A DNA stretch of 6,241 bases from JAQGMO01 sp050954505 (GTDB lineage: Bacteria > Pseudomonadota > Gammaproteobacteria > Burkholderiales > Burkholderiaceae_D), in NCBI GenBank assembly GCA_050954505.1, contig JBPBPY010000105.1:1-6241 (forward strand). The letters run 5' to 3'. Both the position numbers and the translations under genes were made by a program. This document shows, in pieces, positions 1 to 5,770 of the stretch (positions are counted from its first letter, which is position 1; each line of letters opens with the position of its first letter). The notes under the pieces were generated by a model. The model saw nothing but the letters and a program-made list of their open reading frames with translations, was not told where the DNA came from and did no database searches.

Positions 1-589
1 CACTGCCAGTGTGGCGCGCGGCAACCGTACGGCGCTGGTCATGGCCGATCTGCCGTTCGGCACCTATGCCACGCCTGAAGCGGCGTTTGCCAGCGCCGTG
101 CAGCTGATGCAGGCCGGCGCCCATATCATCAAGCTCGAAGGCGGGGCCTGGCTTGCCGAAACAACGCGTTTCCTCAGCGAGCGCGCCATTCCCGTGTGCG
201 CCCACCTTGGCCTGACGCCGCAATCGGTGCATGTGCTGGGGGGCTTCAAGGTGCAGGGGAAAACCGATGCCGGTGCAGAAAAACTGCTGGCCGATGCATT
301 GGCGCTGCAGCAAGCGGGCGCGGCCATTGTGCTGTTCGAGGCGATTCCGGCAGCGTTGGGCCGCACCCTGACCGCAGCACTGGCAGTGCCCACCATCGGC
401 ATTGGTGCTGGCGTCGACTGTTCCGGCCAGGTGCTTGTCATGCACGACATGCTGGGTGTGTTTCCGGGCCATAAGGCACGCTTCGTGCGCAATTTCATGC
501 AAGGCCAGACCAGCATTGCCGGCGCTGTCAGCGCCTATGTGCAGGCAGTCAAGGACAAGACATTTCCCGGACCTGAGCACGTTTTTTGA
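1..589 (+). CDS. panB: 3-methyl-2-oxobutanoate hydroxymethyltransferase (ketopantoate hydroxymethyltransferase), 3' part
   Basis: PanB transfers a hydroxymethyl group from 5,10-methylenetetrahydrofolate to 2-oxoisovalerate to give ketopantoate, the first committed step of pantothenate and coenzyme A synthesis in the cytoplasm. The frame is open from base 2 and the true start lies outside the window; the GTG at 11 is internal. About 195 residues are visible, against a usual length of about 265, so roughly the first quarter is missing. Numbering from that GTG, family landmarks are ADLPF (12-16, with a metal-binding Asp), KLEGG (41-45), HLGLTPQ (65-71), the VLFE segment with the expected catalytic Glu110, the glycine-rich IGIGAG turn (129-134) and VMHD (143-146). 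It ends normally at TGA 587-589 with the typical PGPEH tail. It converges on the unknown gene at 680, with 90 nt between the stops and no clear terminator. panC, its usual partner, is not downstream, so it could only lie upstream. Confidence 0.97.
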   Translation, partial: TASVARGNRTALVMADLPFGTYATPEAAFASAVQLMQAGAHIIKLEGGAWLAETTRFLSERAIPVCAHLGLTPQSVHVLGGFKVQGKTDAGAEKLLADALALQQAGAAIVLFEAIPAALGRTLTAALAVPTIGIGAGVDCSGQVLVMHDMLGVFPGHKARFVRNFMQGQTSIAGAVSAYVQAVKDKTFPGPEHVF

Positions 590-665
590 TGCAATCCCGC
601 TAGCTGCATGACCACTGCTGCTGCCTCTGACTGTCGCGCCGCTTTCAAAATTGCCGCAGAGAGTA

Positions 666-683
666 CGGGATCACCGGGATCAC
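666..683. repeat. 9-bp tandem duplication over a stop codon
   Basis: The unit CGGGATCAC occurs twice, head to tail (666-674 and 675-683). The TGA stop of the minus-strand gene (680-682) lies in the right-hand copy. Because the unit is nine bases, the left-hand copy gives a second in-frame TGA at 671-673. It could be a chance slippage product and no function is implied. Confidence 0.6.
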
Positions 684-2398
684 TGTATTGGACACGGCAC
701 CTTGGCAACGGCCCCCGCGTCCGACTCTGCAGCGGCGTGCGCATTTGAATCTGCAATCGGATTCGCCGCAGAATTCACGACAAGTTCTGCGCTCACATCC
801 CCTGATAACTCCACACTTCGATCCGCAGGACTATCTTCACCGACAACGTCATTGACACCGGTAGCCGATTGCGAAGTTGCGTCAGGCTCGGCACCCTTTT
901 CCAGTCCGCCCTCCTGCCCTTCCCGGTGCTCGACCAGATCAAGAAAGTAAGCGCAGAGATCGGCAGCGTTGAGCTCGGGGAAAATGCTGCCGTTGAGAGG
1001 ATATTGCCGTTTCAGGTAGTCGCGCTGCTGCTGGACCAATTCTTCTGTCGGCCGGCCTGCGCGGGCAGCTTCGCGCACTGCCGCGCTGGCACTGATATAT
1101 CCCCGAACAACCTCCAGCATTTCAAAAAGGAAGGGACTGTGGTCAAGGTCATCGAAAACGAGTTCATCGACCACGTCGAGAAAGATGCCGAGTTTTTCAC
1201 TGATTGATTCAATTTTTTTACGGCATGGGGCAAGCGATTCTTCATTGCGGAACTCGAGCATCAATTCTTCCACCCCCTGCCAGGCATTGAACAAGCCCAG
1301 CAGGTTGGCTCTGTACTCACCGAGTGTGGAATCGGCCAGGGCAACAGTACAGTAATACACGGCTTTATGCAAAAGCGGGCCGATCATCGCAAACTCCGGC
1401 AAATGCCATACCTTGGAACGCCAGTTCAGCGTTTCCGCATGTTCGACCTCGACAAGAATTTTCGCCAGAAAGCCTTCGGCTTTTTGAATGCCGGGGATGG
1501 TTTCCGTGCCAAGCACCGCTCTTAGCTGCTCCGTTTCACGCCGCTTGATCAAGACTGCACTGTCTTGCTGCGGCAGCTGAACCGGCGGCGCGTACTGGCC
1601 TTGCAGCGGTTGATGCAACGAATGCGGCTGCGTCAGGTGATGTGGTTTTTCAACTGGATAAGTGCTGCGCCGTTGCACTTCATGGCGCGGAAACTCGCTT
1701 TTGATCCGGCGTTTGGCAGACAGGCGCACTGCATCGCGCCCCTGTTTGCGCAGGGGCAGCGGCGCGCGCGTCATGTGCTCGGACAGGGAAGGCTTCGGCA
1801 AGCTGAACTCTCCCCGGTTGGCTGCCACTGGCTGGTGTGGCACGCTGGCTGGTGTGCGCTGGATCAGTTGCACCTCGTGCATGAAACGCTGGCAACGTCT
1901 GAGCAAGGCCTGTTGCTTGATTCGGGTGGCATGGAGCTTCAGCGAAGCTGGCGCTCGGCGCAGCTCACCCAAACTGGCCAGATTCATCTCGATGATTTTT
2001 TCGCAGTTGACGGCGTGTATCAGTACCGCCAGGTAAGCCTTGGGGTCCGATGGATAACCGCTTGCTGCAGCCGCGTCAACGGCTTGCCAAAGCTTTTCAA
2101 AGCGTGGCCGGAGTGCAAGTCCTACCACATGCGCCATCCATTTATTTTCCAGCAAGGCGTCGATTTCCACCATGAGTTTTGTCATGCGTGGATGGACAGG
2201 ATGGGTTACCGGCATGGGCGTGGGCGCGGGCTCCAACACCGTGACATTGCCTTGGCGCGGTGACCAGATCTGGATTGTTGGCGCACCACCTGCGCTGCTG
2301 GCAAGGTCACCCTGCCGCAGACTGCCGGCTGGCGTTGGATTTTCGCCCCATTCTTGCCGCGATACAGGTTCCCATGCCCTGCGCTGAAGGGGCCGCAA
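680..2398 (-). CDS. Uncharacterised protein with two helical regions, basic linker and acidic tail
   Basis: I do not recognise the family. The longest open version has 572 codons and starts at TTG (2398) without a convincing ribosome binding site. ATG codons at 2215 and 2185 (Met62, Met72) are alternatives, and clearly protein-like sequence begins around residue 72. Four zones are visible. Residues 72-180 are rich in Leu, Ala, Glu and Lys and probably helical. Residues 181-285 are a basic, Pro/Gln/His/Arg-rich linker, probably disordered. Residues 286-490 are again helix-like with several Trp, Tyr and Phe. Residues 491-572 are an acidic Ser/Ala/Asp/Glu/Gly tail, probably disordered. Residues 74-137 align by eye with 313-377, suggesting a duplicated domain. 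No signal peptide, membrane segment or catalytic motif is apparent, so a soluble cytoplasmic protein is likely. It lies 378 nt downstream of the carbonic anhydrase gene, which suggests its own promoter. The length of the frame without stops makes it very probably a real gene. Confidence 0.75.
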   Translation of the reverse strand: MRPLQRRAWEPVSRQEWGENPTPAGSLRQGDLASSAGGAPTIQIWSPRQGNVTVLEPAPTPMPVTHPVHPRMTKLMVEIDALLENKWMAHVVGLALRPRFEKLWQAVDAAAASGYPSDPKAYLAVLIHAVNCEKIIEMNLASLGELRRAPASLKLHATRIKQQALLRRCQRFMHEVQLIQRTPASVPHQPVAANRGEFSLPKPSLSEHMTRAPLPLRKQGRDAVRLSAKRRIKSEFPRHEVQRRSTYPVEKPHHLTQPHSLHQPLQGQYAPPVQLPQQDSAVLIKRRETEQLRAVLGTETIPGIQKAEGFLAKILVEVEHAETLNWRSKVWHLPEFAMIGPLLHKAVYYCTVALADSTLGEYRANLLGLFNAWQGVEELMLEFRNEESLAPCRKKIESISEKLGIFLDVVDELVFDDLDHSPFLFEMLEVVRGYISASAAVREAARAGRPTEELVQQQRDYLKRQYPLNGSIFPELNAADLCAYFLDLVEHREGQEGGLEKGAEPDATSQSATGVNDVVGEDSPADRSVELSGDVSAELVVNSAANPIADSNAHAAAESDAGAVAKVPCPIQ

Positions 2399-2776
2399 TG
2401 GGCTCTTGTCTGCCCTGACTGTCTTCCAGAAATAAAACCATTAACATTGTGTGCGTTATGCAATGCCGCCGATGAATGCTGTGCAACCTTTTGCTGCATC
2501 GGGACACTTCCAGCTTGAGTAACGCGGGCCGCAAAAATGCTGCGAGAACGTAAAAAAATTAATGGCTCTGATGAGTGGACAGGGTGTCGCGCAGAGAAGT
2601 GATGGGAGGAGGATAAAGCAGGCAATGACGGCGCCAGAGACCAAGTCCGGCCGCATGCGAGCGCCGCAGAAAGCCTGGCCACATGCAGGCGCCGCGATCG
2701 GCTTGGCAATCAAACAAACAACGCTGGAACCGAGAGCCAGGCCGGCAGGTTTGTGAGCCGGCCAGCCATGACCGCC
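2399..2776. other. 378-nt intergenic region between the carbonic anhydrase gene and the unknown gene
   Basis: No convincing gene is seen here. On the minus strand it should hold the end of the carbonic anhydrase transcript (hairpin at 2740-2763) and a promoter for the unknown gene. The stretch 2425-2570 is richer in A and T than its surroundings and includes a run of seven T on the minus strand (2552-2558), but I could not settle on a -35/-10 pair with good spacing. On the plus strand a GGAGGAGG sequence (2605-2612) lies 11 nt before an ATG (2624) that opens a 43-codon frame. On the minus strand a short hydrophobic frame covers part of the same bases but lacks a ribosome binding site. Neither short frame is well enough supported to call a gene. 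Confidence 0.6.
2740..2763 (-). terminator. Possible terminator hairpin after the carbonic anhydrase gene
   Basis: GGCCGGC (2740-2746) and GCCGGCC (2757-2763) form a perfect 7-bp all-GC stem with a 10-nt loop, beginning 13 nt past the carbonic anhydrase stop. The T-rich tract expected of an intrinsic terminator is not adjacent. A run of T interrupted by G lies about 20 nt further downstream on the minus strand (around 2705-2721). It may be an imperfect terminator or a structure that protects the RNA 3' end. Confidence 0.4.
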
Positions 2777-3484
2777 TCAGGCTGGCGGGGCGGCAACCTC
2801 GGCGGGGGCTGGTTCACAATCCAGATAGCGGCCAAAACTTTCCTGCATCTTCACCGCCAGGTCTTCCGGCCCGTTGACGGTCAATCCCAGATCACGCAGC
2901 AAACCGTCATGCAATCCATAGATCCAGCTGTGGATGGTCAGCGGCTGGCCACGTTCCCAGGCGTCCTGGACGATGGTGGTCTGGCAAATGTTGCCAACCT
3001 GCTCCAAAGCATTGATTTCACACAGGCGATCGGCTTTTTCCCTGGTGTTCATGGTGCTGGTGAAACAGCGCTCGTGCTTGTGGTGCACATCCTGCACATG
3101 GCGCAGCCAGTTGTCGGCCAGGCCGATGCGCCGCCGCACCAGCGCTGCATGCACACCCGAACAGCCATAGTGGCCACAGACGATGACATGCTTGACACGC
3201 AATACATCAATGGCAAATTGCAGCACCGACAGGCAGTTCAGGTCGGTATGCACGACAACGTTGGCCACATTACGATGAACGAACAATTCCCCCGGCAACA
3301 GCCCAAGCAATTCATTGGCTGGCACACGGCTGTCGGAACAGCCGATCCACAGATATTCCGGCGACTGCTGCGCTGCCAGCTTCTTGAAAAACTCGGGATT
3401 GCGCGCCGAAATCTCGGCTGCCCACTGGCGATTGTTGGCCAGCAGGTGCGTCAGGTTGATATGGTCGTGCGAGGATTCTGTCAT
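2777..3484 (-). CDS. can: Beta-class carbonic anhydrase (Can/YadF type)
   Basis: This zinc enzyme interconverts CO2 and bicarbonate in the cytoplasm, supplying bicarbonate for carboxylation reactions. From the chosen start it is 235 residues, slightly longer than the E. coli enzyme of about 220 because of a Pro/Ala-rich tail. Zinc ligands and active-site residues are visible: Cys49, Asp51 and Arg53 in IGCSDSR, and His105 and Cys108 in CGHYGC. Trp46, Arg71 and Tyr189 match the Trp39/Arg64/Tyr181 triad that forms the non-catalytic bicarbonate site of type II beta enzymes, so pH-dependent allosteric inhibition by bicarbonate is expected (inference from family knowledge). The ATG at 3484 was chosen because the protein then begins like E. 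coli Can. An ATG at 3511, one base after the upstream stop, would add nine residues and cannot be excluded. The frame stays open to 3577, but that start would overlap the upstream gene. It follows the receiver-Hpt gene by 28 nt and is probably co-transcribed with it. Confidence 0.95.
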   Translation of the reverse strand: MTESSHDHINLTHLLANNRQWAAEISARNPEFFKKLAAQQSPEYLWIGCSDSRVPANELLGLLPGELFVHRNVANVVVHTDLNCLSVLQFAIDVLRVKHVIVCGHYGCSGVHAALVRRRIGLADNWLRHVQDVHHKHERCFTSTMNTREKADRLCEINALEQVGNICQTTIVQDAWERGQPLTIHSWIYGLHDGLLRDLGLTVNGPEDLAVKMQESFGRYLDCEPAPAEVAAPPA

Positions 3485-3512
3485 GGTTGTCCATTCCGGT
3501 TGCCAGGTCATT

Positions 3513-4349
3513 TTATCCGATTGCCAACCTTGGCAGCGGTGTGGCCAGGCGTTTTCGTCGATAGCTTTCGATGGCATCGCACAAACGTGCGAAATCGAGA
3601 CGCACGCCCTGCGCCTGCATGGCGCCTCCGGCCAGGCCGCTGGCGCCGATATTGCGTTCGAAGCGCTGGCAGCTGGTTTTCAGGGCAACTGCGCCAATGC
3701 TGACTGCCGATCCCTTGAGTGCATGCAGCAACTCCAGCGTTTCTTCGCGACGCCGCGCCGCCAGCGATCGTTCCAGGCGCTCCAGCAACCGGCCATTGTC
3801 GAGCATGAATTCGCCCAGCAAGGCATCGAGGAAAGCGGGATCGGGACTGATTTTCTCCAGCTCTGCCAGGGTGCCCGCATCAAGGACGGTTTCCTCTGCC
3901 GTGTCGTTGATCACCGTCCGGTTCGCACTGCAGGCCGGCAGGGCTTGCCAGCTGCATTGGAAGGCAGCAAGCAAACGCGCAAGGGTTTCAAGCAGGCTTG
4001 CGGCCTGGATCGGCTTGGGCAGGAATTCATCTGCACCAGCATGCCGGCATGCGGTGCACAAGGCCTGGTCCGAATCAGCGGAGAAAAGAATCAAGGGCAG
4101 GCGGGGACGGCCCGGGCGCATGAAGCGAAACGCTTTTGTCACCTCCAGGCCGTTCATGAGCGGCATGTGCAGATCGAGCAGCGCGGCATCGAAAGCGTAA
4201 TGCACCAGCATGTCGAAGGCCTGTTCACCATTACGTACCAGCGTGCAATGGCAGCCAGCCTGCTCAAGAATGGTCTTCATGACCAGGCTGTTGGTGGGGT
4301 TATCTTCGGCAACCAGTACACGATGACCGGTCAAGCAAAACGGCGGCAT
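3513..4349 (-). CDS. Stand-alone receiver-Hpt phosphorelay protein (RpfC C-terminus-like)
   Basis: This 278-residue protein joins a CheY-like receiver domain to a histidine phosphotransfer domain, and should accept and pass on phosphoryl groups in a multistep two-component relay. In the receiver (about 9-128) the acidic pair is Glu15-Asp16, the phosphoacceptor is Asp59 in LLDLHMP, the switch Ser is Ser90 in FSAD, and the conserved Lys is Lys112 in LPKP. After a linker (129-155), the Hpt domain (about 156-265) has His209 in LLHALKGSA. There is no kinase, sensor, membrane segment or DNA-binding or enzymatic output domain. Domain order and local wording (LHMPLMNGLEV, LFSADSD, CRHAGADEFLPKP) recall, from memory, the receiver-Hpt end of RpfC-type hybrid kinases. 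The start is well fixed by an AAGGAGGA ribosome binding site. dnaJ ends 123 nt upstream, and I saw no clear terminator or promoter in that gap. The cognate kinase cannot be named from this window. Confidence 0.9.
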   Translation of the reverse strand: MPPFCLTGHRVLVAEDNPTNSLVMKTILEQAGCHCTLVRNGEQAFDMLVHYAFDAALLDLHMPLMNGLEVTKAFRFMRPGRPRLPLILFSADSDQALCTACRHAGADEFLPKPIQAASLLETLARLLAAFQCSWQALPACSANRTVINDTAEETVLDAGTLAELEKISPDPAFLDALLGEFMLDNGRLLERLERSLAARRREETLELLHALKGSAVSIGAVALKTSCQRFERNIGASGLAGGAMQAQGVRLDFARLCDAIESYRRKRLATPLPRLAIG

Positions 4350-4353
4350 GGGG

Positions 4354-4361
4354 TCCTCCTT
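4354..4361 (-). promoter_or_regulatory. Strong ribosome binding site of the receiver-Hpt gene
   Basis: AAGGAGGA on the minus strand is close to a perfect Shine-Dalgarno sequence, four bases before the ATG at 4349. It fixes that start and argues that the protein is a genuine short form and not the leftover end of a longer hybrid kinase. Confidence 0.85.
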
Positions 4362-4472
4362 CGGAACCAGTCAGTATGCCGCAAGCTTGACACGGTTGCG
4401 TAGCGTTGCTCACCAATTTACAACGGCTGCTGCACCGCCAGCATGTATAAAAATTAAAGCAAAACCATTGAG

Positions 4473-5600
4473 CTATTCAAAAAACTCTTTGACTTTGTCC
4501 ATCCAGGATTTCGACTGAGGACTATGCTTGGCGCCTCCTTCGGAAGTCAGGGTTTCGAATTCACGCAGCATGTCCTTTTGCCTGTCGGTCAGCTTGACCG
4601 GCGTCTCCACCACGACATGGCAGAACAGGTCGCCAGCGAAGCCGGAGCGCACACCCTTGATGCCTTTGCTGCGCAAACGGAAGGTCTTGCCGGACTGGGT
4701 ACCTTCCGGCACGGTAAACGATACCTTGCCGCCCAGCGTAGGGACTTCGATGTCGCCACCTAGTGCCGCCTTGGCAAAGGAAATCGGCATTTCGCAATGC
4801 AGGTCGTCGCCATCGCGCTGGAACACTGGATGCTGCTTGATATGGATTTCAACATACAGGTCGCCCGATGGACCGCCATTCGTACCTGGCTCGCCATTGC
4901 CCGACGAACGAATGCGCATGCCGTCGTCGATGCCCGCAGGGATCTTCACCTCCAGGGTCTTGTTGCGCTTGATGCGTCCGGCGCCACTACAAGTCGGGCA
5001 GGGTTCAGGAATGATCTTGCCGGTGCCGTGGCATTTCGGGCAGGTTTGCTGGATGCTGAAAAAACCCTGCTGCATGCGCACCTGGCCATGTCCGGCGCAG
5101 GTTGGGCAAGTCGTCGGCGAGGTGCCGGGCTTGGCGCCCGATCCGTGACAGGTATCGCAGGCATCCCATGACGGCACGCGAATGGTGGTGTCAAAACCAT
5201 TGGCTGCCTGTTCAAGCGTGATCTCGAGGTTGTAGCGCAGGTCCGCGCCGCGGTAGACCTGCGGGCCACCACCGCCGCGGCCACCGCGCGCGCCGCCAAA
5301 GATGTCGCCAAAGATGTCGCCGAACGCGTCGGCGAAACCACCTGCACCGCCACCGCCGCCGCCACCCATGTTGGGATCGACGCCGGCATGGCCGTAGCGG
5401 TCGTAGGCTTCGCGCTTTTGCGGATCCGACAGCATCTCGTAGGCCTCCTTGGCCTCCTTGAATTTATCTTCCGATACCTTGCTGTCGGGATTGCGGTCCG
5501 GATGGTATTTCATCGCCAGCTTGCGATACGACTTCTTGATCTCTTCCTCAGAAGCGTCTTTCGCCAGGCCCAGTATTTCGTAAAAGTCGCGCTTCGCCAT
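4473..5600 (-). CDS. dnaJ: Chaperone protein DnaJ (Hsp40)
   Basis: DnaJ delivers unfolded proteins to DnaK and stimulates its ATPase, acting with GrpE in the cytoplasm. The gene is complete at 375 residues, the usual length. In order it shows the J domain (about 1-70) with the HPD motif at 33-35; a Gly/Phe-rich region (about 77-113) with a nine-residue stretch of eight Gly and one Ala, and two FGDI units; the zinc-binding domain (about 148-209) with four complete CxxCxGxG repeats starting at Cys148, Cys165, Cys187 and Cys201; and the C-terminal substrate-binding domains, followed by a short charged tail. The ATG at 5600 follows AGGA (5605-5608) at normal spacing. dnaK lies directly upstream with 170 nt between, the classic Hsp70 gene pair. 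That spacer contains a terminator-like hairpin, so dnaJ is probably expressed by partial read-through or from its own promoter. I saw no convincing heat-shock sigma-32 promoter in the spacer. Confidence 0.99.
   Translation of the reverse strand: MAKRDFYEILGLAKDASEEEIKKSYRKLAMKYHPDRNPDSKVSEDKFKEAKEAYEMLSDPQKREAYDRYGHAGVDPNMGGGGGGGAGGFADAFGDIFGDIFGGARGGRGGGGPQVYRGADLRYNLEITLEQAANGFDTTIRVPSWDACDTCHGSGAKPGTSPTTCPTCAGHGQVRMQQGFFSIQQTCPKCHGTGKIIPEPCPTCSGAGRIKRNKTLEVKIPAGIDDGMRIRSSGNGEPGTNGGPSGDLYVEIHIKQHPVFQRDGDDLHCEMPISFAKAALGGDIEVPTLGGKVSFTVPEGTQSGKTFRLRSKGIKGVRSGFAGDLFCHVVVETPVKLTDRQKDMLREFETLTSEGGAKHSPQSKSWMDKVKEFFE
5298..5321. repeat. 12-bp tandem repeat within the dnaJ Gly/Phe region
   Basis: Two exact copies of AAAGATGTCGCC lie head to tail (5298-5309 and 5310-5321). 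On the minus strand the region encodes FGDI twice (residues 93-100). DIF-type motifs in this region of DnaJ are known to matter for control of the DnaK cycle, so the repetition is usual for the family. Confidence 0.85.
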
Positions 5601-5651
5601 GTTTTCCTGCTTCCCTAAGTACTGATTCTGTCGTCACGAATTTGCTTGTGC

Positions 5652-5701
5652 GGTGTTGCATGCTGCAAGACACCTGATGCGGATCAGACTTGCACATGCA
5701 A
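5652..5701. repeat. Cluster of three short inverted repeats in the dnaK-dnaJ spacer
   Basis: Three palindromes follow one another: TTGCA-TGC-TGCAA (5656-5668), extended by GGTG/CACC at 5652-5655 and 5671-5674 with a two-base bulge; CTGAT-GCGG-ATCAG (5674-5687); and TTGCA-CA-TGCAA (5690-5701). The outer two share the same arms. They lie in the presumed dnaJ leader just downstream of the terminator-like hairpin. They could be RNA stem-loops or protein binding sites. Confidence 0.5.
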
Positions 5702-5741
5702 AAACGCCGAACCGGGCATCGTCTCGATGACCAGCTCGGCG
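5700..5741 (-). terminator. Rho-independent terminator-like hairpin between dnaK and dnaJ
   Basis: Read on the minus strand, CGCCGA (5741-5736) pairs with TCGGCG (5710-5705). Inside this, GCUGG pairs with CCGGU, counting two G-U pairs; one mismatch follows, then CATCG pairs with CGATG around an AGA loop. Five T follow directly (5704-5700). The stem is about 16 bp and begins some 30 nt after the dnaK stop. It looks like a real intrinsic terminator or attenuator at the end of dnaK. Confidence 0.75.
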
Positions 5742-5770
5742 GTTTGAAACGGCCAATGCCGTCTCGGGAC

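Noticed and set aside
590..679. Bidirectional terminator between panB and the unknown gene
   Set aside because: Only ATGCA/TGCAT with a 12-nt loop and no T tract is visible.
1565..2263. Plus-strand frame of 232 codons within the unknown gene
   Set aside because: It has no good start signal, and the minus-strand frame is longer and uninterrupted, though without a homologue in hand this is a judgement.
2552..2596. Terminator formed by CTCTG/CAGAG and the following run of seven T on the minus strand
   Set aside because: The stem is only 5 bp with a 21-nt loop and is separated from the T run by seven bases.
2456..2656. Minus-strand short frame with a hydrophobic stretch (LVSGAVIACFILLPSLL) resembling a signal peptide or membrane segment
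   Set aside because: No ribosome binding site precedes its ATG, the downstream sequence is not protein-like, and it lies in an apparent promoter region.
2753..3703. Long plus-strand frame of 316 codons opposite the carbonic anhydrase gene
   Set aside because: The opposite strand encodes a textbook carbonic anhydrase with all active-site residues; this frame is its shadow and has no recognisable motif.
3315..4403. Plus-strand frame of 362 codons opposite the receiver-Hpt gene
   Set aside because: The minus strand carries clear receiver and Hpt motifs and a strong ribosome binding site; the plus frame shows no family features.
4440..4472. Promoter for the receiver-Hpt gene with TATACA as -10 box
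   Set aside because: TATACA (minus strand, 4449-4444) has no acceptable -35 partner at 16-18 nt, so the call would rest on one hexamer.
5601..5699. Heat-shock sigma-32 or sigma-70 promoter for dnaJ
   Set aside because: CTTGCA and TTGCAG resemble -35 boxes, but no matching -10 box lies at suitable spacing.
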